Positions 49,936 to 58,605 of a DNA stretch of 64,000 bases are shown piece by piece. Under the pieces are notes generated by a model. It was given only the letters and a program-made list of their open reading frames with translations, did not search any database and was not told the origin of the DNA. This DNA is from a bacterium (GTDB lineage: Bacteria > Electryoneota > Electryoneia > Electryoneales > Electryoneaceae). Where the stretch lies: NCBI GenBank assembly GCA_020444425.1, contig JAHLLB010000027.1:1-64000 (forward strand), in the 5' to 3' direction. A program made the translations under genes and the position numbers. The stretch's first letter is position 1, and the number at the start of each line of letters is the position of its first letter.

Positions 49936-51294
49936 TTATTTTCCAATGCAGAAGCGCCCGAAAATCCTGTTCAGTACGTCATCTCCGGCGATTCGCCCGG
50001 TGATCTCACTCAACGCATCCAGCGCAGCACGAATTTCCACCGCGATCAACTCCTCGCTCGCATTCGCTGACGCTAACGTTGACGAGCGTCCCAGCGCTTC
50101 GGCGGCTTCGTTGAGGTGACGCGCGTGCCGTTGCTCCAGCCCGAGGCTTTCCTCGTAGTTGGTGCCGCCCATCAAACGCTGCACAATCCGCGCTTGCAGG
50201 TCGTCGAGGCCGTCTCCCGTCGTTGCTGAAATCGCCGCGGTCACCTTTGCTGACAACGTTTCCGGTGTTAGGACGCCTACATCCGCCTTATTCCGAATCA
50301 ACAGAAGTCGTTCGTCGGTCACATAACGCTCATCAGGCAGCACAAAATCGGGCGGCGAAACCAGCCACAGCAACACGTCCGCCTGCTCCAGCAGGGCCTG
50401 CGCGCGACGGATCCCTTCCTTTTCAATCGCCTCTTCAGTAAGACGTAAGCCGGCTGTATCGACCAGCCGCACCGGAATCCCGTTCCAGTCTACCGCTGCG
50501 TCAAGGTAATCCCGTGTCGTGCCTGGTGTTGCGCTGACAATCGCCCGTTCCTGGCCCAGCCATTGGTTGAACAGGGTCGACTTACCGGCATTGGTTTCGC
50601 CTGCGATGACGACGTGAATCCCATTCCGCAGGTATTTGCTGGCGCGGGCGTGTTGTGACAGACGTTCCAGTTGATCAAGAAGTTCGGCCACATCTGCAAC
50701 AAAACGGTCGCGGTTGAAAATGGGGATTTCTTCTTCCGCGAAGTCCAGTTCCAGCTCAACCAGTCCCAGCGCGTCCTGCAGCGATTCCTCGATCATTTGC
50801 AGCTGCGTTTTCAGACCACCCATCAGCACGCGCAGTGATGATCGCGCCGCAGCACCGGTTTTGGCGTCAATCAGGGACGCCACCGATTCCGCCTGATCCA
50901 GCGTCAATTTACCGTTGATGAATCCGCGCCGGGTGAATTCGCCGGGCTTGGCGGGTCGTGCACCCAGCGCCAGAAACCGTTCCAACACAAGGGTTAACGC
51001 CGCCGGGCTACCGTGTCCGATGAATTCGACGAGGTCTTCGCCGGTACTGGAATGGGGGCCTTTCCATGGCAGGAGCACGCCTTCGTCCAGCACGTCGCCG
51101 TCAGAATCACGGATGGTGACCACTTGTGCGGTGCGTGGTGCCCAGCTTTCCGGGATTGATTTATGCCCGCAGGCGTGCGCGGCGAGGGTCCAGACACCGT
51201 CCCCGCTCATTCGGACAATGCCCAAAGCGCTTTGCCCTGGCGGGGTGGCCAGGGCAGCGATAGGATCAGAACTCAGTATGGATTGCGCCGGCAC
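49936..51294 (-). CDS. mnmE: tRNA modification GTPase MnmE
   Basis: A GTPase partner of MnmG. The N-terminal tetrahydrofolate-binding domain (DPIAALATPPGQSALGIVRMSG; GEDLVEFIGHGSP; ARPAKPGEFTRRGFINGKLTLDQAESVASLIDAKT) leads to a G domain: GETNAGKSTLFN (G1), SATPGTTRDYLD (G2), DTAGLR (G3), RNKAD (G4). The C-terminus is FCIGK, the catalytic Cys motif. 452 residues from GTG 51294 with GGAAG upstream, three bases after the yidC stop. Canonical G1 is GxPNAGKS; here GETNAGKS is a mild change. Confidence 0.97.
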   Translation of the reverse strand: MPAQSILSSDPIAALATPPGQSALGIVRMSGDGVWTLAAHACGHKSIPESWAPRTAQVVTIRDSDGDVLDEGVLLPWKGPHSSTGEDLVEFIGHGSPAALTLVLERFLALGARPAKPGEFTRRGFINGKLTLDQAESVASLIDAKTGAAARSSLRVLMGGLKTQLQMIEESLQDALGLVELELDFAEEEIPIFNRDRFVADVAELLDQLERLSQHARASKYLRNGIHVVIAGETNAGKSTLFNQWLGQERAIVSATPGTTRDYLDAAVDWNGIPVRLVDTAGLRLTEEAIEKEGIRRAQALLEQADVLLWLVSPPDFVLPDERYVTDERLLLIRNKADVGVLTPETLSAKVTAAISATTGDGLDDLQARIVQRLMGGTNYEESLGLEQRHARHLNEAAEALGRSSTLASANASEELIAVEIRAALDALSEITGRIAGDDVLNRIFGRFCIGK

Positions 51295-51297
51295 GGC

Positions 51298-53106
51298 TTA
51301 CTTCCGCTCTTTCTTCTGGCGTCGGCGTTCCTGCCGTTCATCCTCTTTTTCCTGCTCGACCTTGCGTTCGGCAACCAGGCGTTCCAGTTCAGGATCGCTG
51401 GTCTTCATCATCTTTTGCTGGCCCCAGCTAAGCAGGTTGAACAGCGTGTAGTACAGTGTCAACCCGCTCGGGAAGTTGTTGAACAGGAAGATGAACATGA
51501 TCGGCATCATCATGACCATCATCTTCTGGTTCGGGTCAGTAACCGTTGACTTGGACTGAAGATAGGTACTCAACGCCATAATCAGCGGCAGCACGGCGAG
51601 GTGATCACCATACAGTGGTATCGTGAACGGCAGGTTGAACAGCACGTCCGGCATCGACAGATCGTTGATCCACAGGACAAATGGCTGCCCGCGCAGCTCA
51701 ATCGTTGAGCGGAAGACAATGAACAAACCGTACAGCATCGGCATCTGCAGCAGCATCGGCCAGCACCCGCCCATCGGGTTGACCTTATGCTCCTTGTACA
51801 GCCCCATCACTTCCTTCTGCATCCGCTGCGGATTGTCTTTGTATTTCTCCTGAGTCTCTTTCAGAATCGGTTGAAGCATTTGCATGCGCTTCATCGACTT
51901 ATGAGACTTGTACGTAAGCGGCCAGACGATTATCTTAATCAAGATAGAGAAAATAATCAGCACGACACCGTAATTAGGAATAAATTCATGCAACCAGACC
52001 AGAACATAGAACACACCCTTGGAGAAAGGCTCGATGATCGGCCATCCCCACGACATCATTTCTTCAAGGGACGAATCAATCCGGGAAACGTGTTCTTGTT
52101 CCAGCGGTCCGAGGTAGAACGTCAGCCGCTGATCCAAGTCGCCCTGTGGAATGTTGAACAGGAGGTCGGTCGCATACAGCTTCGGCCGGTGCTTGCCGTC
52201 GTAGGTCGGGTGCGGCCAGGTGCGCAGGGTCGCGCCGTCAGCCGGCGTGCTTGGCACCAGCGCCATCAGGAAATACTTGGTACGTTGGGCGACCCAACGT
52301 GTCGCGCCGGACGCGTTTTCGTCATCCGTTTCCTTGCCGTTGCTCTTCAGCTTTTCCTTCGAACCGGTGAAGTAGGCGGCTTCGGTGTAGTAGAGATCCT
52401 GAGACGTGTCGGCTTCGGTCAGCGCCAATCCCCCGCCCCAGCCAAAGGTTGCGGAAATTGCGCCGGTGGACGCGCCCAGTCCACGGCTCTGCAGGTGCAC
52501 GTCAACCTTGTACCGATCCGGGTGGAAGACGAATGTTTCACGATACCACCGGCCATCGCCCAGGGGGATGGAGAAGGTCAACGAGTCTGGTCCATCGCCT
52601 TCGTTCAGCGTGATATCGCCGCGGTCAACGCTGAACACACGGTCGCGTGTCCGCAGCAGACCCGATCCGCCAAGTGCGGTCAGGGTCAGGTTTTCGTCCG
52701 CGAAACGGTCACGCACCAGCTCTTCGGTTTCCAGCAGATACGGCTGCGTCGGCTGGATCCGCCACGAGTGGACCGTCGCGCCGCGTGTGCTGAACGTGGC
52801 CGAATACAGCGGTGTATCCACGCGGATCAGCTTCTCTTCGGCGTCCGGGGCCGGCATTGACGACGGGTCGTCCGCGCCGTAACCGCCGGTTGACGTATCC
52901 GATCCACCGAACGGCGTGTCCGTGTTGCGTCCGCCGAACGGTTGGCTGTCGTCCGTCATCGTCGATACGTCCTCGGCCGTCACGGAAGCCGGTTGTTCGG
53001 CCGAGTCTGCCGGTGGTTCTTCCGGGGTCACCAGCTTGTAGTAGTAGGGCATGGTCAAGATAACCAGGCCGATCAGCACAAAGGCAAATATGGTCTTGCG
53101 ATCCAT
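51298..53106 (-). CDS. yidC: Membrane protein insertase YidC
   Basis: 602 residues: N-terminal anchor helix (residues 5-24) and a Gly/Ser/Thr-rich linker. A large periplasmic domain follows (about 85-370; VDTPLYSATFSTRGATVHSWRI, ... FYLGPLEQEHVS), then the conserved five-helix insertase core (NYGVVLIIFSILIKIIVWPLTYKSHKSMKRMQMLQP with the hydrophilic-groove Arg/Lys, PMGGCWPMLLQMPMLYGLF, PSGLTLYYTLFNLLSWGQQ). A basic ribosome-binding tail ends RRRQKKERK. It inserts membrane proteins with or without Sec. The position between yidD and mnmE is canonical. Confidence 0.97.
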   Translation of the reverse strand: MDRKTIFAFVLIGLVILTMPYYYKLVTPEEPPADSAEQPASVTAEDVSTMTDDSQPFGGRNTDTPFGGSDTSTGGYGADDPSSMPAPDAEEKLIRVDTPLYSATFSTRGATVHSWRIQPTQPYLLETEELVRDRFADENLTLTALGGSGLLRTRDRVFSVDRGDITLNEGDGPDSLTFSIPLGDGRWYRETFVFHPDRYKVDVHLQSRGLGASTGAISATFGWGGGLALTEADTSQDLYYTEAAYFTGSKEKLKSNGKETDDENASGATRWVAQRTKYFLMALVPSTPADGATLRTWPHPTYDGKHRPKLYATDLLFNIPQGDLDQRLTFYLGPLEQEHVSRIDSSLEEMMSWGWPIIEPFSKGVFYVLVWLHEFIPNYGVVLIIFSILIKIIVWPLTYKSHKSMKRMQMLQPILKETQEKYKDNPQRMQKEVMGLYKEHKVNPMGGCWPMLLQMPMLYGLFIVFRSTIELRGQPFVLWINDLSMPDVLFNLPFTIPLYGDHLAVLPLIMALSTYLQSKSTVTDPNQKMMVMMMPIMFIFLFNNFPSGLTLYYTLFNLLSWGQQKMMKTSDPELERLVAERKVEQEKEDERQERRRQKKERK

Positions 53107-53118
53107 GGTTCCTCACGG

Positions 53119-53472
53119 TCAGGATGCGATGGCATCCGAACGTTCTGTCGCTGAATGATCGTGATCGTGTTCGTGGTGGCAATGCTGATGCTGAGAGTGT
53201 CCGGCTGGAGGGACGGGATCGAAACCGCCGGGATGCAACGGATTGCACTTCGCGAGCCGCACCGTGCTCAGCCAGAACCCACGGAAAACGCCGTGCGTTT
53301 GAAACGCTTCCATCGAGTACATGCTGCAGGAAGGATAGAATCGGCAGCGGCTGCCGAGGGCATACATCACCGGCGACAGCAGCTTGCGGTAGACGCGCAG
53401 CAACGGCAACACCAGCCAACGCACCAGGAACCGGTCCGCGGTGGAGGTGGGTTTGCGTGTTTCTGCACTCAA
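53119..53472 (-). CDS. yidD: YidD membrane protein insertion efficiency factor
   Basis: 117 residues from an apparent TTG start that overlaps the rnpA stop. The core LLPLLRVYRKLLSPVMYALGSRCRFYPSCSMYSMEAFQTHGVFRGFWLSTVRLAKCNPLHPGGFDPVP is the full YidD domain with its conserved cysteines. It has a ~25-residue C-terminal extension very rich in histidine (HSQHQHCHHEHDHDHSATE), which could bind metal. It assists YidC-dependent insertion at the inner membrane. Confidence 0.93.
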   Translation of the reverse strand: MSAETRKPTSTADRFLVRWLVLPLLRVYRKLLSPVMYALGSRCRFYPSCSMYSMEAFQTHGVFRGFWLSTVRLAKCNPLHPGGFDPVPPAGHSQHQHCHHEHDHDHSATERSDAIAS

Positions 53473-53866
53473 CGTGCGCGTTCCTCGTTCGCACCCGGTG
53501 TGCCGGATCGGCTGGCCGCTTTCTTCCGTGCGACGTTCAGCAGACGATCCAGCTCAACAAAAAAAGCGTTCCAGTCCTTTGGCGCGACATAGAGACGCAC
53601 CAGCACCTGGCTGTTCACCGGGAATAACTCTTTGTTCCTGCGAAAGTATTCACGCAATCGGCGGCGCGCATAATTCCGTCCCACCGCTGTCCCGTAGAGA
53701 CGGCGTGGAACCAGCGAGCCGAACTGGCGCGTGGCGGCATCCGACGGCAAAAAAAAAGGGACACGCCGTTACCGCGCACCCTTTCAGCTCCCTGAAGGAG
53801 TCGCTGGTAAGCTGCGCGACCCCGGATGATTTCATCCTTTCGCAGGGTTTCGCTACCGGATATCAT
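53469..53866 (-). CDS. rnpA: Ribonuclease P protein component, frameshifted at a T9 run
   Basis: Two frames together make RnpA, which assists the RNase P RNA in 5' tRNA maturation. The 5' part (ATG 53866) reads [35 protein letters not shown]. The 3' part, in another frame, reads [39 protein letters not shown], with the RNRxxRRLRE-type RNA-binding signature, then the normal C-terminus. They join exactly at nine T (minus strand; plus-strand A9 at 53749-53757), where ten T would restore one frame. An error, a slippage-tolerant gene or -1 frameshifting could explain it. It overlaps rpmH by 14 bp and yidD at its stop. Confidence 0.88.
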
Positions 53867-54002
53867 CGGAGACGGTCAACCGCTTACGTCCCTTGGCGCG
53901 CCGGCGCTTCAACACCGCGCGTCCAGCTTTCGAAGCCATGCGTGCACGGAAACCATGCTTATTACGGCGTTTCCGATTGCTCGGCTGAAAGGTCCGCTTC
54001 AT
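53853..54002 (-). CDS. rpmH: Ribosomal protein bL34
   Basis: 49 residues reading [18 protein letters not shown], then [20 protein letters not shown] and [10 protein letters not shown]: the complete, highly conserved bL34 protein of the large ribosomal subunit. ATG 54002 to TAG 53853. It heads the rpmH-rnpA-yidD-yidC-mnmE-mnmG-rsmG block. dnaA, often divergent from rpmH, is not next to it. Confidence 0.96.
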   Translation of the reverse strand: MKRTFQPSNRKRRNKHGFRARMASKAGRAVLKRRRAKGRKRLTVSDDIR

Positions 54003-54236
54003 GGAAATGCTCCTGCTCTATCGTTTTCATGTCGTATCCAAAGCAAGCCGGAATTTAGGTGGAGTGAACCCATGGAGCAACGTTCGCTCCCGGAGGGAGC
54101 ACCCTTCGGAGACGGGTGTTCGAGCACACACGTTGCCTCTCGTCTCGCGGCGAAACCGGCTCGGCACGGAAAGCGTACCATAGATAAGCTATCTTTGCCG
54201 GAACGTACGCAGCAAACACGGCCCCGGAGGCATGTT

Positions 54237-54803
54237 GTGGCTCTGAGAACACGCACCTTTCAACTCACCACGAGTCTGATTCTCGCTCTGCTGCTGCTGA
54301 CGAGCCTATCAACACGTGCGGTGGCGGACGATCGCAGCGTTACTACCAACCTCGGACGGATCACCCTCCCGGAGTCCTGGTCGGTTGAACAGGTATCAGA
54401 CGACCACATCACCGCCTGGTCTGAAGAGGACGGTTCCCGCCTGGACCTGTACCAGCGCCCGTTTGAGCGGTTGACCGAATATCTGCATAAACGAGCAGAC
54501 GAGTTACGCATATCGAGATATGTGAGAAGCGTATCGCAAGACTTCCTCGAAGAGGTGAACGCCGACAAAGGCGGATTCATCCTCGGCCTGAATCCGCTGG
54601 CGGCGGAGGATGCACCGGTTGTGCCGGTGGACAAGTGGGAAGATCTTGACTTGGAAAATCTGTCCGGAGTGCCATCGAACTACTTGTACGTGGTCGCATA
54701 CGAACGTGACCGGGAACTGTATGTGCTCGAGGTGACAGCTTCGACGGTGAGTGGGGACGAGCTGTTGCTGGCCGACCTGCACCGTTCCTGGCGACTTCCG
54801 TAA
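54237..54803 (+). CDS. Small exported protein
   Basis: 188 residues from GTG 54237, supported by GGAGG six bases upstream. The frame is open ~400 bp earlier, but only as the antisense of rpmH/rnpA. The signal peptide is about residues 10-31 (TTSLILALLLLTSLSTRAVA, cleavage near AVA-DD). The mature part (NLGRITLPESWSVEQVSDDHITAWSEEDGSRLDLYQRP) looks like a compact beta-alpha domain for periplasmic or surface use. No family is recognised. Followed by a thioredoxin-fold gene. Confidence 0.7.
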   Translation: MALRTRTFQLTTSLILALLLLTSLSTRAVADDRSVTTNLGRITLPESWSVEQVSDDHITAWSEEDGSRLDLYQRPFERLTEYLHKRADELRISRYVRSVSQDFLEEVNADKGGFILGLNPLAAEDAPVVPVDKWEDLDLENLSGVPSNYLYVVAYERDRELYVLEVTASTVSGDELLLADLHRSWRLP

Positions 54804-54845
54804 ATGAGCATATCGAGATAACTGAGAAAGGAGATGTCGCGCCGC

Positions 54846-55382
54846 ATGCCTCAGCCGCAACCGTTGATGACTGCCGAAGATTTCGCTACCGGCTGGACCT
54901 GGGAACAGTATCTGCAACAAGTTACCGCCAGCGCGCGATTGCAGGCAAAGCATTACCAGTCGGTTACCGATGATGAACTGTCAGTGTTCACCCCGCCCGA
55001 TGAAACCCTGTACGCGATCGTCCTGTCCAGTGAAAAGTGCGGCGATGGCGCATGGGCGATTCCGCGCCTGGTTCGCATTCTGCAGGATCGGATGGGAATC
55101 CAGCTGCGCATCTTCTTTCGTGACGAACACGAAGACCTGATGGATCACCTCGAGACGGACGGCAAGCGTGCCATCCCCAAGCTCGCCGTGTTGGATCAGG
55201 ACTTCCGCATTGTCGGGGTATGGGGCCCGTACCCGGAGGCGATCAAACCGTATGTCCGTGAACACGCCGGCAAGCATGACCGTTCCGAGTGGTACCCGGA
55301 AGTAATGAAATATTACCGGAAATCGGGTCAAGGAGACCTGATCCGTGATATACAAGCTTTGTTCGAGGAACTGGCCGTGTAA
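54846..55382 (+). CDS. Thioredoxin-fold protein lacking the CxxC motif
   Basis: 178 residues if read from ATG 54846, twelve bases after AAAGGAG; ATG 54834 directly abuts that site and is unlikely. The pattern of a thioredoxin-like protein is clear: TLYAIVLSSEKCGDGAWAIPRLVRIL in the active-site region, RIFFRDEHEDLMDHL, then the cis-Pro segment KRAIPKLAVLDQDFRIVGVWGPYP. Only one cysteine (EKCGDGAW) sits where WCxxC is expected, so it is not a dithiol oxidoreductase. It is cytoplasmic. Related to bacillithiol/thioredoxin-like YtxJ-YphP-type families; that relation is tentative. Confidence 0.75.
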   Translation: MPQPQPLMTAEDFATGWTWEQYLQQVTASARLQAKHYQSVTDDELSVFTPPDETLYAIVLSSEKCGDGAWAIPRLVRILQDRMGIQLRIFFRDEHEDLMDHLETDGKRAIPKLAVLDQDFRIVGVWGPYPEAIKPYVREHAGKHDRSEWYPEVMKYYRKSGQGDLIRDIQALFEELAV

Positions 55383-55500
55383 GGTCGTTTGCCTCGGAGC
55401 CGGGCACCTTCACCAGACTCACGGCGGGGCACGCCCGGGGCTCCATTGACAAATTTGCCAGCCTATCTTAGAGGACACGTACAGCAAACCTGGATGGACG

Positions 55501-58254
55501 ATGCGATTCGCAACCCTGTTCCTGCTAACCCTGATCCTGTTTGTGACGATTCCGGCCGTCGGCATCGCATCACCGAATGCGGGCACGGTCGTGTATGTAA
55601 AGCTGCAGCCGACGGGCAACGAGCTGGACGCTCCCCGCGCGGCGGTTGCAGAACGTCCGGAAGTGATGGCGATGGAAGCTGCGGTGCCGGCGACCAATGC
55701 GCCGATGTTCGAAGCGCTTGGCCAGTGGCAACGCGTGATCGTCGAGCCGGGCACCGATCTGGACGCGTTCCTCGCCGACCTGTCGCAGCTGCCTGGTGTG
55801 GAGGTTGCGGAACGCCAGCCCGTACGCGAACTCTGCGTTTTGCCGGGGGCAGAGCGTGAGATAGCCGACCGTCCCAACGATCCCTTGATCACCTACCAGT
55901 GGCATTTGTCGCAGGTTAACGCGTTCGCGGCGTGGGATGAAGCCCCGGCGGCGACCGGGGTCAAGATCGCCATTCTCGACAACGGCGTCGACATCGACCA
56001 CAAGGATCTCAGGTCCATCATCTGGACCAACGACGCGGAAGACGGCGGCACGTCCAACTTCGACGACGATGGCAACGGGTACGTGGACGACATCTACGGT
56101 TGGGACGCCAACGACTGGGACGGCAATCCGGACGCACCGAGTCTCGATCCCAGTGAAAGCCCGGGTCATGGCACCCACTGCTCCGGCATTGCGGCAGCGA
56201 TCCAGAACAACAATGTCGGTGTCGCCGGGCTTGCTCGTGGCGCGCAGATCATGGCCGTCCGGGTTGGCGAGGGCCGCACCATCGGGTATGCTGTAGACGG
56301 ATTGCTGTACGCGGTCATCAATGAAGCCGACGTCGTCTCGATGTCGTTCGCGGGACCGGTCGAATCGGTGTTCGAACGTGACATCATCAACTACGCGGCC
56401 GATCAGGGGGTCATTATCCTCGCCGCTGCGGGCAACGAAAACAACAATTCGCTGACCTACCCGGCAGCGTACGAAAACGTCATCGGCGTTGCGGCAACCG
56501 GCATCGACAACAACATCGCCTCGTTCAGCAACTACGGCTGGTGGGTACAGGCCGCCGCACCAGGGGTGGATATCCTCAGCACGTACATCGGCGGCTACGG
56601 GTATTCGTCAGGCACATCCATGGCGACGCCGCTGGTCGCCGGCCTGGCCGGAATGTTGAAGGGGATGGATCCAGACATCACCCGCGAACAGGTGCTTGCC
56701 CGCATTCAGCAAGGAGCCCAGCCGGTGGGGAATGCGTGGGACAAGGAAACGCCGGTCGGTGTGATCGACGCGTGGCGTTCGGCGTTGCCGGACCGGCCCG
56801 TCGTCGCGTTCAAAGGCATCACGGTGAATAACGCGGACGGCCGTATCCCGTTGGCGGCGACGACCAGTGTCACCTTCGACATGGAACTGCTTGGCGGGGA
56901 CGCTGACCAGCTGAAAATCAGCCTCGTTTCACTCGCGGATTTCATGGAGACAAACGGTGTGTATAACAGCACACAGCAGGAGGTTGGCAGCTTCCCGGCG
57001 GTGTTCCAGATTACGACCTACGGCTTCACCGAGCAGGGTGACAATCCGGCGGTGCTGCTGATCAACGCGGATGGTTGGAGAGACACGCTGTCCGTGCGTA
57101 TCCCCGTCGACCCGCCGTATGTAACGGTTGAGGGCGGCGAGATGATCGCCAGCGTCACCGACTTCGGCGCGATTGGATATTGGGATTATGTCCCGCCGAT
57201 CGACACGCGCACCGAAGGTGTCCGGCTGCTGGGCGACAAGCTCGGCGCGTTATTCCACGGGTCCGTGCTGGTCGCGGACATGGCGAACGTAGCCGACTGC
57301 ATCTACGGCACCGACAACCAGACACAGTTCGATTTCCGCGTCTATGACAATAGCCACTACGCCAAGGTTGACGCGCCGGATGATCGCAATATGTGGCGCT
57401 GCACCTACACCGACCGTTATGACGGCAGCCCGGTGGGTGTCAACGTAACGCAGACGGTGGAAGGGTATCCGGACAACGACGACGAATCGGTTATCTACCT
57501 GACCTATTCCATCGAGCGCGTAATCGGTGCACCGGTCGACATGTATGTTGGCGTCCTCTGCGACTGGGACATTCTCAATCTGTACGGCAACCAGGTACAC
57601 TACAACAGCCAGTATCGTTTGTCCTACATGAGCGGCAGCAGTTACAACGGCGGGCAGACACGTTTCGCGGGCATCATGGCGTTGGGTAACGAAACCATCT
57701 CCGGCGTGCGTGCGATCAACAATTCAAACTTCAGCTACACCGATTCGAATAAGTTGTCCATCATTCATGGCGGCACCTCCCAGGCGACCTCGTCAGCGCC
57801 GGATGACTGGGCGAATTTGATCGCGGTGGAGGTGGAAAATGTCGGATCGTCAATTCCACGCACCGTCCAGTTCGCGCTGATCATGGCGAAAACGGAATCG
57901 GAATTGTTGAACATCGCATCCAACGTCGCCAGCGCCCATCAGGGCGAAACAGTTTCCGTCGGCGACGAACTTCCGTCCCAGTTCGAGCTGACGCGTGCGT
58001 GGCCGAACCCGTTTAACGCGTCCACTCGGGTGGATCTGGCGCTGGACGCCGGCGCGGATGTCGATATCGCGGTGTATGATGTGCTTGGCCGGATTGTCAC
58101 CACGTTGCATCGTGGCGAACTCACCGCCGGCAGTCACGCGTTTTCGTGGAACGGCCTCACCAGCAACGGTCAGCCGGTCGCGGCAGGTGTGTACATCGTC
58201 GAAGCGGTATCGGGCGACCTGCATGCCCGGCAGAAAGTGGTGTTGGTGAAGTAA
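55501..58254 (+). CDS. Secreted S8 subtilisin-like protease with T9SS-type tail
   Basis: 917 residues: signal peptide 1-22; propeptide inhibitor-like region ~28-125; subtilisin domain ~125-430 with catalytic Asp in KIAILDNGVDIDH, His in SPGHGTHCSGIAA, oxyanion Asn in LAAAGNENNNS and Ser in YSSGTSMATPLVAG. A calcium-site-like DDDGNGYVDDIYGWD follows the Asp motif. The next ~400 residues are beta-rich. The last ~90 are a sorting tail: AWPNPFNASTRV, VYDVLGRIV, AGSHAFSWNG, AAGVYIVEA, ending VLVK. The full catalytic triad suggests an active extracellular protease. It ends before a bidirectional terminator at 58535. Confidence 0.92.
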   Translation: MRFATLFLLTLILFVTIPAVGIASPNAGTVVYVKLQPTGNELDAPRAAVAERPEVMAMEAAVPATNAPMFEALGQWQRVIVEPGTDLDAFLADLSQLPGVEVAERQPVRELCVLPGAEREIADRPNDPLITYQWHLSQVNAFAAWDEAPAATGVKIAILDNGVDIDHKDLRSIIWTNDAEDGGTSNFDDDGNGYVDDIYGWDANDWDGNPDAPSLDPSESPGHGTHCSGIAAAIQNNNVGVAGLARGAQIMAVRVGEGRTIGYAVDGLLYAVINEADVVSMSFAGPVESVFERDIINYAADQGVIILAAAGNENNNSLTYPAAYENVIGVAATGIDNNIASFSNYGWWVQAAAPGVDILSTYIGGYGYSSGTSMATPLVAGLAGMLKGMDPDITREQVLARIQQGAQPVGNAWDKETPVGVIDAWRSALPDRPVVAFKGITVNNADGRIPLAATTSVTFDMELLGGDADQLKISLVSLADFMETNGVYNSTQQEVGSFPAVFQITTYGFTEQGDNPAVLLINADGWRDTLSVRIPVDPPYVTVEGGEMIASVTDFGAIGYWDYVPPIDTRTEGVRLLGDKLGALFHGSVLVADMANVADCIYGTDNQTQFDFRVYDNSHYAKVDAPDDRNMWRCTYTDRYDGSPVGVNVTQTVEGYPDNDDESVIYLTYSIERVIGAPVDMYVGVLCDWDILNLYGNQVHYNSQYRLSYMSGSSYNGGQTRFAGIMALGNETISGVRAINNSNFSYTDSNKLSIIHGGTSQATSSAPDDWANLIAVEVENVGSSIPRTVQFALIMAKTESELLNIASNVASAHQGETVSVGDELPSQFELTRAWPNPFNASTRVDLALDAGADVDIAVYDVLGRIVTTLHRGELTAGSHAFSWNGLTSNGQPVAAGVYIVEAVSGDLHARQKVVLVK

Positions 58255-58356
58255 ACGCCGGCGAATCGAAGCGCTGGTAGTTTAAGGGAGTCTTTCGTCT
58301 CTCGTCCTTCGTTTTTCGGACACAGATTCGAGAACAGACTCGGAAGCAGATAAATC

Positions 58357-58385
58357 TTGCCCGTGTTGTCTTTGACAACGCGGGT
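58357..58385. repeat. Hairpin of the GCCCGTGTTG family
   Basis: CCCGTGTTGTC pairs with GACAACGCGGG around TTT. It lies in the 58255-58605 gap with no gene; that gap also has short direct repeats (ACTCAAG, CTCATACCTCACA) and a terminator. Confidence 0.75.
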
Positions 58386-58527
58386 TCGTTGTTTCGGACC
58401 TGTTTACGGTATGGCAGCCTGTTCCGTGTCCACCTTTCGGGTTGGCGAAAAGGAGATCCCGGGTTTTCTCAAGACTCAGGACTCAAGACTCAAGACAGAT
58501 CTTTTAAATCGGAATCGACCTCCCAAA

Positions 58528-58556
58528 GAAAAAACCGGACACGCATGTCCGGTTTT
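58528..58556. terminator. Bidirectional terminator CCGGACA-CGCA-TGTCCGG
   Basis: A perfect 7-bp stem (58535-58541 with 58546-58552) with an A7 run on one side and TTTT on the other. It lies between the convergent protease and leuC-like genes. Confidence 0.8.
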
Positions 58557-58605
58557 GTGGGTGTACTCATACCTCACACCTCATACCTCACATCTCACAC
58601 CTGAA

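Noticed and set aside
54003-54236. Possible oriC next to rpmH
   Set aside because: No DnaA-box cluster or dnaA gene is visible here; parS and gene order only show that the origin is probably not far.
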